DNA of 64,000 bases from Alphaproteobacteria bacterium (lineage in GTDB: Bacteria; Pseudomonadota; Alphaproteobacteria; Caedimonadales; UBA1908), in assembly GCA_013911655.1 (NCBI GenBank), contig JACESU010000001.1, positions 833,152-897,151 on the forward strand, read 5' to 3'. The notes under the pieces were generated by a model. The model was given only the letters and a program-made list of their open reading frames with translations. It made no database searches and was not told the origin of the DNA. The stretch's first letter is position 1, and each line of letters opens with the position of its first letter. Shown one piece after another: positions 27,033-35,628 of the stretch. The translations under genes and the position numbers were made by a program.

Positions 27033-28919
27033 ATGCTGCATACCTCCTTGCAAGAACAACTCACAAAGGCAGGAGCCAACACAGATTTGCCACCCCTTGC
27101 ACAGCTATGCGACCTTATAAGTGACACTTACTATCGACATGAGCATGAGGTCGAAGAACTTAAGACTTTGCTAAAAGACAAGGTTGCTGAATTGTCCGCA
27201 ATCATTCACTCTCTCCCCCAAGGTCTTCTTACCCTTGATGAGTTCGGTTATATCTGTAAAAGCAATAACGCTGCAGAAAATATTGTAAAAACACCGGCCT
27301 CTCACATCATTGGCAGCAACATTCGGCAACTTTGGCCTGATTTTGATTTCAACAGCTTATGCTATAATGGCGGTTTTGATGACGATCTTATCCGCAATTT
27401 CTTTAAGAACCCTATGACCGCCACCATGCGTCTTGGAGATCACACCTATCTTGAAACGCACCTCAGCCTTTCTCCCATTCGCTCAAAGCAAACCCATGTT
27501 TTTAGTTGCCTCTTTTTTCCCAAAACACAAGCTGCCGATTTTCAAAATAAGGACAGCACTTCTCTTGCAAAAAGTTGCGACCCTCTGACGGGCGTTGCTA
27601 GTCGTTACACATTTTTATCCTATCTTGAGGAGCTCCTCACACATTCTGACGATACGAGCATCTGCGCGCTGCTCTTTATCAACATTGATAAATTTAACAG
27701 CATCAACGAGAAGCTTGGCTTTAAAATAGGTGATGCCCTTCTTCTAGATGTCTGTGATAAAATAAAGAAACTTCTTCGCCCCTCGGATATGCTTGCCCGT
27801 GTCGAAAGTGATGGTTTTGTAGCACTTCTAAGTAATATAAAAGATTTTTCTTACGCAAGCAAAGTCTCACAGCGACTCCTTGATGCCTTTAAGGACGCAA
27901 CCCATATTTTAGATAAACACGTTTCTGTAACCTTAAGTATTGGCATTTGCCCGTTAGTTAATGATCGAGGCTATACAAGCGACGATATTTTACAAAATGC
28001 ACGGTCTGCTATGCGCGAATCTAAAAAGAGTGGCGGCAATAGCCTTACCCTCTTTCAAGATCTTGACCGAAATAGCAGCAAGGAAACAGAAGAACTTGAA
28101 CGTGAGCTACGTGTTGCCATCGAGCGAGGTGAAATCATCCTCTACTACCAACCTATTGTTGATTTGGCGACCGGAAAACTAGCCGGCTTCGAAGGACTTG
28201 CCAGATGGATACACCCGCAAAGAGGGTTTATTCCTCCAGACAAGTTTATTGCCCTTGCAGAAGATACTGGCCTTATTTTGCCTTTGGGGCTTTCCGTGAT
28301 GAAACGTGCTTGCCAGCAGACTCTTACTTGGAGAAAAACCTATCCTTTTGACATCTTTGTTTCCGTCAATCTTTCTGCAAAGCAAATTCTGGACAAAGAA
28401 GCTTGTGATGAGATCATTGAGACATTGATTTCTGCAAAACTCCCCCCCCACTCCTTGAAAATAGAGTTTACAGAAACGGTTGTTCTAAAAGAACTCGATC
28501 ACATTGCGCATTTTTTTCACACAGTCAACGAATTAGAAATTGATCTTTGTATCGATGATTTTGGCACCGGGTATTCTGCCCTAGATTACATTCACCGCTT
28601 TAATTTTGACGTGCTCAAAATAGATAAAAAGTTTATCACGGCCATCACGGATAACGACAAAGATCTTTGGCTTGTGGGTGGCATCGTGTCACTGGCTCAT
28701 AGTCTTGGCTTAAAAGTTGTAGCAGAAGGTGTTGAAATACAAGAAGAAATTCTTAGGCTTATTCCTATGGATGTCGATTACATTCAAGGCTACTTCTTCT
28801 CAAAACCTATGAAACATGAAGATGCAACAGCTCTTCTACAAAACGGCGCAAGTTTTCCAACAACGTACTTGACGCAAAAGCCCGATGAACCTTGCTTTGA
28901 TTTCATTCGGAATTTTTAA
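27033..28919 (+). CDS. PAS-like / degenerate GGDEF / EAL protein
   Basis: A 628-residue cyclic-di-GMP protein without membrane segments. A helical start and a PAS-like segment (about 55-165, LLTLDEFGYICKSNNAAENIV) precede a GGDEF domain (about 185-345). It opens normally with DPLTGVASR and keeps INIDKFNSIN, but the active-site GGDEF loop is replaced by ESDGF, so cyclase activity should be absent. The EAL domain (about 360-605) keeps NLSAKQ, the E-x-T-E motif in EFTETVVL, DDFGTGYSAL, DKKFI and AEGVE. The opening motif reads EGLARW instead of EALARW. It is therefore probably a phosphodiesterase, with the GGDEF domain perhaps regulatory. It is the presumed output of the phosphorelay. Confidence 0.93.
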   Translation: MLHTSLQEQLTKAGANTDLPPLAQLCDLISDTYYRHEHEVEELKTLLKDKVAELSAIIHSLPQGLLTLDEFGYICKSNNAAENIVKTPASHIIGSNIRQLWPDFDFNSLCYNGGFDDDLIRNFFKNPMTATMRLGDHTYLETHLSLSPIRSKQTHVFSCLFFPKTQAADFQNKDSTSLAKSCDPLTGVASRYTFLSYLEELLTHSDDTSICALLFINIDKFNSINEKLGFKIGDALLLDVCDKIKKLLRPSDMLARVESDGFVALLSNIKDFSYASKVSQRLLDAFKDATHILDKHVSVTLSIGICPLVNDRGYTSDDILQNARSAMRESKKSGGNSLTLFQDLDRNSSKETEELERELRVAIERGEIILYYQPIVDLATGKLAGFEGLARWIHPQRGFIPPDKFIALAEDTGLILPLGLSVMKRACQQTLTWRKTYPFDIFVSVNLSAKQILDKEACDEIIETLISAKLPPHSLKIEFTETVVLKELDHIAHFFHTVNELEIDLCIDDFGTGYSALDYIHRFNFDVLKIDKKFITAITDNDKDLWLVGGIVSLAHSLGLKVVAEGVEIQEEILRLIPMDVDYIQGYFFSKPMKHEDATALLQNGASFPTTYLTQKPDEPCFDFIRNF

Positions 28920-29268
28920 GAATCTCTTAGATGAAAAATTTACTTTATGAAAATATTTTCAAGCCATAGACCAGTGTCCCACTTATTCAAATCATCTAAA
29001 TTTTTAAATGGGTATTTCTCAAGCCTATTAATTAATCATTTATTTTTCTTAATACTACTCTTCCCTAAAGATACGCCTTTCTACGGACCCAAAACCTCAA
29101 GGTGATTGAATAAGCTATATACGCAACAAGCAATCCGTATCCAATTTCATTTTGTGACAAATGCGCAACATTCTGCATCATAAATTAACCAATTGTTAAC
29201 TTTTTTCCACGCAGTCATCCAAAACTGGATATGGTGAGGGTGTCTTATAGACTTTTATGGAGGAATAG
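28920..29268 (+). promoter_or_regulatory. Intergenic region upstream of the outer-membrane barrel genes
   Basis: About 350 AT-rich bases without a supportable gene. It must contain the promoter of the highly expressed-looking barrel gene, whose strong ribosome site (GGAGG at 29260-29264) lies just before the ATG. I could not fix -35 and -10 boxes, and I see no tRNA or repeat. Confidence 0.5.
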
Positions 29269-29916
29269 ATGAAAAAGACATTACTCGCAGCTTCTGCAAT
29301 GGTTGTTTTGGCAGCAGCAACAGCTTCTGCTAATTGTGCACATTCTAACTGGAGCGCTGGTATCCACGCTGGCTGGATGGGCATGAAGGCTGATCTTAAG
29401 TCAAACAACACAAAGCTCAACGACTCACGTTACAGCACAGCACCTGTCGGTGTTCACCTTGACTGGACACGTTCCACAGCTAACTCTTGGCTATATGGTT
29501 TTGGTCTTGCAACAGGTTATGCGTTTGGCAAGCCAACACATAACTTTGCCGTTGCCGGTGTGAACCTTAAGTCACAACTAGACCCACGTTGGTATGGTGA
29601 ACTCAACACACGTCTTGGCTGGAACTTCAACAATGCATGGTCCTTGTATGGTATCTTGTCTGGTCGCGTGATCAACACAAAGTTCTCTGTAAAGACAGCT
29701 GCAACCCCATCCGTAACCCTCGCATCTCACTCAAAGTCCGTTTGGGGCCTTGGCCTTGGTGCTGGTGCTGACGTTAAAGTTGCAGAGCGTTGGACACTTG
29801 GTGTTAAGTACCGTTACTTCTGGGATCAATCTATCACCAAGAAAGTTGGCACAACCAACTACAAGGCAAAGCTTGGCTCCCACACAGTTGTTGGCGCATT
29901 GTCCTACAACTTCTAA
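29269..29916 (+). CDS. Outer-membrane beta-barrel protein (OmpA-like/porin-like), copy 1
   Basis: A 215-residue exported protein. A signal peptide (about 1-21, ending ASA-NC) precedes an eight-stranded-type barrel with alternating aromatic strands (WSAGIHAGWMG, PRWYGELNTRLGWNF, WTLGVKYRYFWDQS) and the terminal aromatic F (ALSYNF) needed for outer-membrane assembly. The organisation resembles Omp25/Omp31-like alphaproteobacterial surface antigens, though the exact family is not certain. Codon use is restricted and regular, as in strongly expressed genes. A paralogue follows 204 bases downstream, each with its own strong ribosome site and terminator. Confidence 0.88.
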   Translation: MKKTLLAASAMVVLAAATASANCAHSNWSAGIHAGWMGMKADLKSNNTKLNDSRYSTAPVGVHLDWTRSTANSWLYGFGLATGYAFGKPTHNFAVAGVNLKSQLDPRWYGELNTRLGWNFNNAWSLYGILSGRVINTKFSVKTAATPSVTLASHSKSVWGLGLGAGADVKVAERWTLGVKYRYFWDQSITKKVGTTNYKAKLGSHTVVGALSYNF

Positions 29917-29924
29917 GGAAGCTT

Positions 29925-29956
29925 ATTCTCAGGAGAGGCTCTCCTCTCCTGAGAAT
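29925..29956 (+). terminator. Strong terminator after barrel gene 1
   Basis: A perfect 13-bp stem (29925-29937 and 29944-29956) with a 6-base loop is followed by ATTCTTTTT. This is one of the clearest intrinsic terminators in the window and separates the two paralogous barrel genes into their own transcripts. Confidence 0.92.
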
Positions 29957-30120
29957 ATTCTTTTTAACAGAAACCTGCCCGTACCCTTTCCCTATATCTT
30001 GTCACACTTTTGCCACAGATCTCACCGAATTCAATACCTCTTCAAAAAAGTACCAGACACATCCCGAGATCGAGGTTACTCTGATCATGTCTTAATTGAT
30101 AATACATAACGGAGGTTTTA

Positions 30121-30786
30121 ATGAAAAAGACATTACTCGCTTCAGCTGCTTTGCTTGCTTTTGCTGGATCAGACGTTGCATCTGCCAACTGCGGCATGAA
30201 CGGATGGAGCGCTGGTATCCATGCTGGTTGGATGGGCACAGACGGTGAACTCAAATATGGCGGGACAAAGCTTAATGATAATACTTACAGCTCAGCTCCT
30301 GTCGGTATTCACCTTGACTGGACACGTTCAGCAGCTAACTCTTGGCTTTACGGCGCAGGCCTTGCCACAGGTTATGCTTTTGGCTCTCCTTCTAACACCT
30401 TCAACACCACTGCACTTACAGGTGTAACAAGAGTAAAAGCTGAACTCAAGCCACGCTGGTATGGCGAGCTTAACACACGTCTTGGTTGGAACTTCCACAA
30501 TCGTTGGGCTCTTTATGGTATCCTTTCTGGACGCGTTATGAATGCAAAGGTTACGGCCACTGCCTTCAACGCCGCTACAACTGTTGCAACATCTTCAAAG
30601 TCAAAGTCCGTTTGGGCACTTGGTCTTGGTGCGGGTGCTGACGTTAAGGTTACAGAGCGTTGGACACTGGGTGTTAAGTACCGTTACTTCTGGGATCAAT
30701 CTGTTTCAGAAGGCACAGGTGCAACCAGAACCAAATTTGATATGGGATCACACACTGTGGTTGGTGCTTTGTCTTACAACTTCTAA
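30121..30786 (+). CDS. Outer-membrane beta-barrel protein, copy 2
   Basis: A 221-residue paralogue of the preceding barrel. The signal peptide (MKKTLLASAALL...ASA-NC) and the strands are nearly identical in many places (WSAGIHAGWMG, VHLDWTRS-type strand, WYGELNTRLGWNF, RYFWDQS, terminal SYNF). The loops differ (SPSNTFNTTALTG, FNAATTVATSSKS), as expected if surface-exposed parts diversify. The start has a GGAGG ribosome site at 30112-30116. It has its own upstream gap and its own terminator, so it is transcribed independently. Its role as porin or surface structural protein is inferred from the fold only. Confidence 0.88.
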   Translation: MKKTLLASAALLAFAGSDVASANCGMNGWSAGIHAGWMGTDGELKYGGTKLNDNTYSSAPVGIHLDWTRSAANSWLYGAGLATGYAFGSPSNTFNTTALTGVTRVKAELKPRWYGELNTRLGWNFHNRWALYGILSGRVMNAKVTATAFNAATTVATSSKSKSVWALGLGAGADVKVTERWTLGVKYRYFWDQSVSEGTGATRTKFDMGSHTVVGALSYNF

Positions 30787-30801
30787 GTTGAAGATCACCA
30801 T

Positions 30802-30830
30802 AAAAAAGGGGGCTTTTTGCCTCCTTTTTT
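30802..30830 (+). terminator. Terminator after barrel gene 2
   Basis: A 12-bp stem (30802-30813 and 30819-30830, one G-U pair) with a TTTTT loop. The right arm ends in six T and more T-rich sequence follows: a typical intrinsic terminator. Confidence 0.9.
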
Positions 30831-30889
30831 ATTTTCTTCACTAAACGTTTCACCTCATTGAGATTTTTAACTTCTTACAACCACGTACG

Positions 30890-31395
30890 TCAAATTTCTG
30901 GTTCTTTAGGACTAATCCGTAGCCAGGACTACAGAAAAAACAAACCATCCTCTAGCTCAGCGCCAAGAAGTCCTAACGCCCCTGTTTCAAGTTCATAACC
31001 GAATGCTTCTGGAATCGCCTGTAGGTTTTAGATCATCACACAGGATCGTCAACCGTTTTAGACCCAGAACTTTAAACGTGCAATGGGTCAGGGCCGCCAC
31101 CCCTTCACGGCAAATCCGTTTCCCCAAACACTTGCCAGACACCAGGAGCCATTATAAGCAGATGGAACTTCACAGTTTCAACCGTTTGTCACGAACGATC
31201 ACACGCTTAATAAGCGCAAAGTTAAGTGTTTCCTTGAGGATAAATCCTGGGAAAATTCACTTGCTGTTTTTGGTATCTTCCCCTGACCGCGGCCCTAAAA
31301 GTTTCTTTACCATCGCCTGAAAAAACAGGGCGCCTCACAAGACGTGGTGTCTTGATAAGCGGTAGGACTAATACGAAAGGAAAAAAATGGTTCAT
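30890..31395 (-). pseudogene. Decayed GNAT acetyltransferase (RimJ/RimL type)
   Basis: Read on the minus strand, the segment gives a typical RimJ/RimL acetyltransferase in pieces. The start is LIKTPRLVRRPV. A middle segment contains CREGVAALTHCTFKVLGLKR and then LTILCDD. The C-terminal part contains IPEAFGYELETGALG and ELEDGLFF, ending SWLRISPKEPEI. The pieces lie in different frames with several internal stops (for example near 30929 and in the central part), so the gene is dead. Total span is about 168 codons, the normal length. No short frame here is long enough to notice on its own. It flanks the tandem barrel genes and the Mla transporter operon. Confidence 0.8.
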
Positions 31396-31495
31396 CACAG
31401 TCTCTAGAGTATTCGATTTTAGTGAGCATATTGTCAAATGCGGATAAAATCTTCCCTTAAACAGTTTTGACACAAGGCTTGCTCATGGTGAATTT

Positions 31496-32422
31496 TTAAT
31501 CCCGGGGGAGTTGATACCCTTCATGGGGTGATTTATGAAGAAAATCGCCTGGGCTTAATTCCACATCTCTCAAAACACCTTGTAGCGCTTTGAGACTGTG
31601 TTGTGCTTCCTTCATGGCAGCCGCCACGGACGGAAGGCCTTCACCCGTGAAATCTCTAAGAGCGCCTCTATTTTCGCTCAAAAGTGTATCAAGAGTTCCC
31701 GCCGTTTTGTCCAGGGATTTCGATGCCTCACCAAAAGCTCTGACCGATGGTCCCCATCCACTGACTTGCTTTTCCAGTGAGTGCAACGACTCACGTAGTT
31801 GCTTGAAGCTCAGGCGTGCTTCTTTCACAAAGATCTGTACACGCTCTGGACCTTGGGATAAATCCTTGGAAAGGCGAGATATGTTCTCAAGTGTTTGTCC
31901 AATCGCTGCAATATTATGATCATCAAGGACACGGTTGAGTTTAGACGACAGGTCATAGACATTCTTAAGAATATGAGGAAGCTCGCTAAAAAGCATCTCA
32001 ACGCCCGATGCCTGAGATTCAATGACCGGATAATGTTTTCCAGGTTTTACTTTTAAAGGGGGCTTGTCTTTGGATCCCCCCTTAATTTGAATATAGCTAT
32101 ATCCCGTGATCCCTTGCGCTTCGATCGTGGCAACGGCGTCTTCTCGGACAAGTTCTGGATTATCCACTGTTATTTTGACAACAATTTGTTCGATATCCTT
32201 TGGATCCACATATATTTTTTTCACTTTACCAATGGGAAGACCGTGGAACTTCACGCTTTCGTTTTCACGAAGCCCTGATACAGATCCCTTAAAATATATT
32301 AGATAATTTTGTCGGTCTTGATTAAAATCTACCTTTGAAATCCACATGATAAAAAGGAGCCCCCCCACCGCCAGAGCGAGGATAAAACTACCAACAGCAA
32401 TATAGCTTGCACGCGTTTCCAT
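31496..32422 (-). CDS. mlaD: MCE-domain substrate-binding protein of the Mla-type lipid transporter
   Basis: A 308-residue inner-membrane-anchored protein. One N-terminal helix (about 8-28) is followed by an MCE domain (about 38-115: IYFKGSVSGLRENESVKFHG, LPIGKVKKI, ITGYSYIQIKGG). A long helical C-terminal part carries PHILKNVYDLSSKLNRVLDD-type heptads. MCE proteins form a hexameric ring that moves phospholipids through the periplasm. At 308 residues it is longer than E. coli MlaD (about 180) and closer to PqiB/LetB-like or Mce4-type single-MCE proteins with helical tails. It is last in the operon mlaE-mlaF-mlaD, nine bases after mlaF. Confidence 0.92.
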   Translation of the reverse strand: METRASYIAVGSFILALAVGGLLFIMWISKVDFNQDRQNYLIYFKGSVSGLRENESVKFHGLPIGKVKKIYVDPKDIEQIVVKITVDNPELVREDAVATIEAQGITGYSYIQIKGGSKDKPPLKVKPGKHYPVIESQASGVEMLFSELPHILKNVYDLSSKLNRVLDDHNIAAIGQTLENISRLSKDLSQGPERVQIFVKEARLSFKQLRESLHSLEKQVSGWGPSVRAFGEASKSLDKTAGTLDTLLSENRGALRDFTGEGLPSVAAAMKEAQHSLKALQGVLRDVELSPGDFLHKSPHEGYQLPRD

Positions 32423-32431
32423 TCTTCTACT

Positions 32432-33187
32432 CTAAGGGTTCCTTGCGTCTTTGTGAAGAGCGCGTCCTCTTTTTCCTTGAAAATATGACTGAATCCAGGG
32501 ATGAGGGTGTACGTAAAGTTCATCCAGTGTCCCAATTACGAGCTTTTTATCCACAAGAACCGCCACACGGTCACAAATGGTCACGAGGGTATCCAGATCA
32601 TGGGTCACCATCAGAACGCACAAAGACAACTTTTCTTTCAAGCTTAGAAGGAGATCATCAAAAGCAGCCGCAGATATGGGATCAAGACCAGCTGTAGGCT
32701 CGTCTAAAAAAAGAAGACGACCATCAAGGGCAAGGGCTCTGGCAAGGGCGGCGCGCTTGATCATTCCTCCTGATAATTCACTTGGGTATTTGTGAAAATC
32801 AGCAGCCTTAAGACCCACCATAAGAAGTTTTCGAAGGGCAATTTCGTGAACGAGCGGCTCTGTCAGATTTGCTTTTTCTTTCAACACAAGCATAATGTTC
32901 TCACCCACAGTAAGCGAACTAAAAAGCGCGCCGCTTTGAAAGAGCACCCCGATTTCTTGATGGCATCCCAAAGGCTTTCCCTTAGGACAGTAGTGCGTAA
33001 TCTTGCCAGATTTTGGGCTAATCAGATGTAGCAGCACGCGCAGGAGCACAGATTTACCGCTCCCAGATCCCCCCACAAGTCCGACGATCTCACCTTCATA
33101 AAGATCCATCGTCAAATGATCATGAAGAATTTGTCCGTTTATTTCGGTCACAAGATTCTCAACGGACATAACTTTTAGGTTACGCAT
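32432..33187 (-). CDS. mlaF: Mla-type ABC transporter ATP-binding protein
   Basis: A 251-residue ATPase that drives lipid transport with the MlaE permease. Walker A is GGSGSGKSVLLR, the signature is LSGGMIKRAALARAL (the MlaF form with M-x-K-R), Walker B is LLFLDEPTAGLDPIS, and the switch His lies in VTHDLDTL. The start codon overlaps the stop of mlaE as TAATG, which couples translation. The second residue onward (RNLKVMSVENLVTEING) is the usual start of the domain. Confidence 0.95.
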   Translation of the reverse strand: MRNLKVMSVENLVTEINGQILHDHLTMDLYEGEIVGLVGGSGSGKSVLLRVLLHLISPKSGKITHYCPKGKPLGCHQEIGVLFQSGALFSSLTVGENIMLVLKEKANLTEPLVHEIALRKLLMVGLKAADFHKYPSELSGGMIKRAALARALALDGRLLFLDEPTAGLDPISAAAFDDLLLSLKEKLSLCVLMVTHDLDTLVTICDRVAVLVDKKLVIGTLDELYVHPHPWIQSYFQGKRGRALHKDARNP

Positions 33188-34302
33188 TAGACCCCTATAT
33201 ACGAAAAGAAAATAGAGAACGCGGCGTCAAAAACAATCACCAAGAAAATGGATCTTACGACCGCTCTTGTGGTTTGAGTCCCCACACTGTCCGCCCCGCC
33301 CTTGACACGAAGTCCCTCAAAACACCCCACAAGACCAATGACAAAGGCAAAGAACGGTGCCTTGATAATTCCTGTCCAAAAAGTCCACGGCGTAATGGTC
33401 AAATGTAACTGTGTAAAAAATTGCTCAAGGGTAAGGCCGATAAGAGCACGCCCCATAAGCGCGCCGCCGGCAAGCGCCACGACATCCGAAAAAAAACCTA
33501 AAAGCGGTAGCGCAATCATAAGAGCAATCATCCGGGGTAGCACAAGATACACAACAGGATCCAAAGACATGACGCGCATGGCATCAATCTCTTGATTGAG
33601 CTGCATATAGCCAATTTGGGCGGTAAAGGCACTTCCTGAGCGGCCTGCGACCACAATGGACGTGAGAAGAATCCCAATTTCCCGAAGGACAGAGACCGCG
33701 AGTAAATCAACGGTAAAGACTTCAGCACCAAAGCGCTTGAGCTGATTGGCCCCTTGATACACAAGCACAACGCCAATTAAAAAAGAAATGAGCCCCACGA
33801 TGGGAAGAGCGCGGAGCCCTACTTGCTGCAAGTGATAGACCGTTGACGTCATGCGAAAGGCACGAGGCCGGCGCATAAGGCGCAGCATGGAGACCACGAT
33901 TTCACCTAGAAAGGACAAAAGAGATAAAGCGTCTCGACCTACTTGAGTGGACTTTTCCCCCAATTCCTCTAAAAAAGCCCATACACAAAAAAGATGGGGG
34001 GCTTTTTCAATTTTTCGGCACTCAATATCTTTTTCAGCGCCTTTGAGAAGGTTTTCGATGTCTTTTGTTTTGCCTTCAACCTCGATATTGTCTTGATGTT
34101 CTTTAAAAAAGCGGTAGAGGACCCAGGCACCTGCCGTGTCAATTTGAGTGATCTCTTTCAGGTCGAGAATGATTTTTCTAGAGTCGACATTGAAATCTCT
34201 TAAAACCCCATCGACATCGCGCAGGAAAAGAGTCCGCCATTCTCCTTGGCAGAGCAGCCTCACGAGGCCTTTATCTTCTTCTATGCGCACGCTTGCCGTC
34301 AT
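33187..34302 (-). CDS. mlaE: MlaE-type lipid transporter permease with N-terminal STAS domain
   Basis: A 371-residue protein joining two parts that are separate in E. coli. Residues 1-100 are a STAS domain (ILDLKEITQIDTAGAWVLYRFF), the equivalent of MlaB. Residues about 115-371 are the MlaE permease (SFLIGVVLVYQGANQLKRFGAEVF, GRSGSAFTAQIGYMQLNQEIDAMRVM, the conserved coupling region with GRSGSA and EIDA). It forms the membrane channel of the phospholipid ABC system. It is the first gene of the operon mlaE-mlaF-mlaD. Periplasmic and outer-membrane partners mlaC and mlaA lie at 13.7-15.2 kb. Confidence 0.95.
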   Translation of the reverse strand: MTASVRIEEDKGLVRLLCQGEWRTLFLRDVDGVLRDFNVDSRKIILDLKEITQIDTAGAWVLYRFFKEHQDNIEVEGKTKDIENLLKGAEKDIECRKIEKAPHLFCVWAFLEELGEKSTQVGRDALSLLSFLGEIVVSMLRLMRRPRAFRMTSTVYHLQQVGLRALPIVGLISFLIGVVLVYQGANQLKRFGAEVFTVDLLAVSVLREIGILLTSIVVAGRSGSAFTAQIGYMQLNQEIDAMRVMSLDPVVYLVLPRMIALMIALPLLGFFSDVVALAGGALMGRALIGLTLEQFFTQLHLTITPWTFWTGIIKAPFFAFVIGLVGCFEGLRVKGGADSVGTQTTRAVVRSIFLVIVFDAAFSIFFSYIGV

Positions 34303-34396
34303 GGCTTTACTCCGTCTCAGACAGTTTCTAGTGTTTCACAAAATAAGGCGTCCCAAAAGAGTATCTTGGAAAATCTTGCAAGCTTTGTTGCCACCC

Positions 34397-35248
34397 CTAC
34401 CCTCGCGCCTTACGCCACGCAGGGATTTGGGGCGTCAAGCGCGCACCGTCCTGCCCTTCTAGCACGACGTTTTCTTGATCAAGCACGTCTAAGCGAAGAC
34501 GCACAAGGCCCCACGCGCCTTGGTGGGAAAGCATTTTCGCAACCGCGTAGGGCGGCTCGCTTTGATCCAACTTTGCAAGATAAAGATCTTCTTTAAAGGC
34601 AGGAGGCGTCCCCTCAATCGTCACAGGCACCACCGTTTTACGAAGAATGCCTGTATAGTGGGTGCGCGCTGTGAGCTCTTGCCCAAGATAACACCCCTTG
34701 TCCCAGTCAACACCGTTCAAGACATCAAGACCGTACTCCAGGGGGATGGCTCTGCCCACCTCCATATCAAGGCTTCCTTCTGGCAGGCCCAGCTGAATAC
34801 GCTTGGTGTGATAAAGGCTGAGATCGCAAGAGGCGTCGTGGGGCAAACGTACAAGAGCGCGCCATCCCATCTGAAAAAGCCTTGGATCTTGATAAAGCTT
34901 TATGATGTCGTCTGTTTGTGTGGGTGCACTTGTCTCAAGGCACGCCACAACTCCGTAATGATTTGATAGATTTTCGAGAGAAACTTTAGCGCGAAGCTGG
35001 TACCGGGTTAAGAGGATCAAGAGTGCGTCCGCACGGTCCTTTTCGCACTCAAGCAGATACCCGTCAGCGTCTTCAGTCACAAAGAAATCGTGATCAAATC
35101 GCCCTTGAGGGGTGAGAAGTGCTCCATAAAGAGCATCCTTTTGCGCAAGTTTTTTCAAATCTTGGGTAATAAGCCCTTGAAGAAACGCAAAGCGGTCCGT
35201 GCCTGCGACTCGGATAACAGTGCGCTCTAAACGAATCCATACGGTCAT
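34397..35248 (-). CDS. ygfZ: YgfZ/GcvT-domain folate-binding protein
   Basis: A tetrahydrofolate-binding protein that assists iron-sulfur cluster assembly or repair. The diagnostic DKGCYLGQELTARTHYTG block, containing the K-G-C-Y-x-G-Q-E motif and its essential cysteine, is intact. The N-terminus GTDRFAFLQGLITQDL is also typical. The start is taken as the ATG at 35248 (MTVWIRLERT) because an AGGAG ribosome site lies six bases before it; the frame is open further upstream into the HIT gene, but that part shows no homology. It lies eight bases after the HIT gene, so the two form an operon. Confidence 0.94.
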   Translation of the reverse strand: MTVWIRLERTVIRVAGTDRFAFLQGLITQDLKKLAQKDALYGALLTPQGRFDHDFFVTEDADGYLLECEKDRADALLILLTRYQLRAKVSLENLSNHYGVVACLETSAPTQTDDIIKLYQDPRLFQMGWRALVRLPHDASCDLSLYHTKRIQLGLPEGSLDMEVGRAIPLEYGLDVLNGVDWDKGCYLGQELTARTHYTGILRKTVVPVTIEGTPPAFKEDLYLAKLDQSEPPYAVAKMLSHQGAWGLVRLRLDVLDQENVVLEGQDGARLTPQIPAWRKARG

Positions 35249-35256
35249 AACTGCTC

Positions 35257-35628
35257 CTATAATGAAATACCTGGTGCCAGCATAGGACCTAAGGGCTTTC
35301 CGGCAAACAGATGAATGTGATAATGGGGGACTTCTTGTCCACCGTTCAAACCGCAATTGGACAAAAGTCGGTAACCGTCTGCTTTCACTTGAAGCGTCTC
35401 AATCACCTTAGCCACAAAACGTCCAAAGCCCGTTATCTCATCAGGCGTTGCATTTTGATAAAAATCCTGGCTATCTGTATAAGGACCCTTTGGAATCATG
35501 AGCACATGAAGGGGCGCCTTGGGAGCAACATCATGAAAAGCAAGCCCCCAGTCGTCTTCTAGGACTTTTTTGCAGGGAATCTCGTCTCGTAAAATCTTTG
35601 CAAAAACGTTGCCATCATCGTAAGTCAT
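35257..35628 (-). CDS. HIT-family (HINT-like) nucleotide hydrolase
   Basis: A 123-residue histidine-triad protein that hydrolyses nucleotide phosphoramidates such as adenylylated amines. The triad HYHIHLF (H-x-H-x-H) is intact near residue 103, and the N-terminus VFAKILRDEIPCKKVLEDDWGLAFHD is canonical. It lacks the zinc cysteines of some HIT proteins except for single Cys residues. It is the first gene of an operon with ygfZ and is divergent from hslV. Confidence 0.95.
   Translation of the reverse strand: MTYDDGNVFAKILRDEIPCKKVLEDDWGLAFHDVAPKAPLHVLMIPKGPYTDSQDFYQNATPDEITGFGRFVAKVIETLQVKADGYRLLSNCGLNGGQEVPHYHIHLFAGKPLGPMLAPGISL

Noticed and set aside
30941-30970. A tRNA-like TCTAGCTCAG stretch
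   Set aside because: It resembles a D-arm, but no acceptor stem, anticodon arm or T-arm can be folded around it; the region is a GNAT pseudogene on the minus strand.
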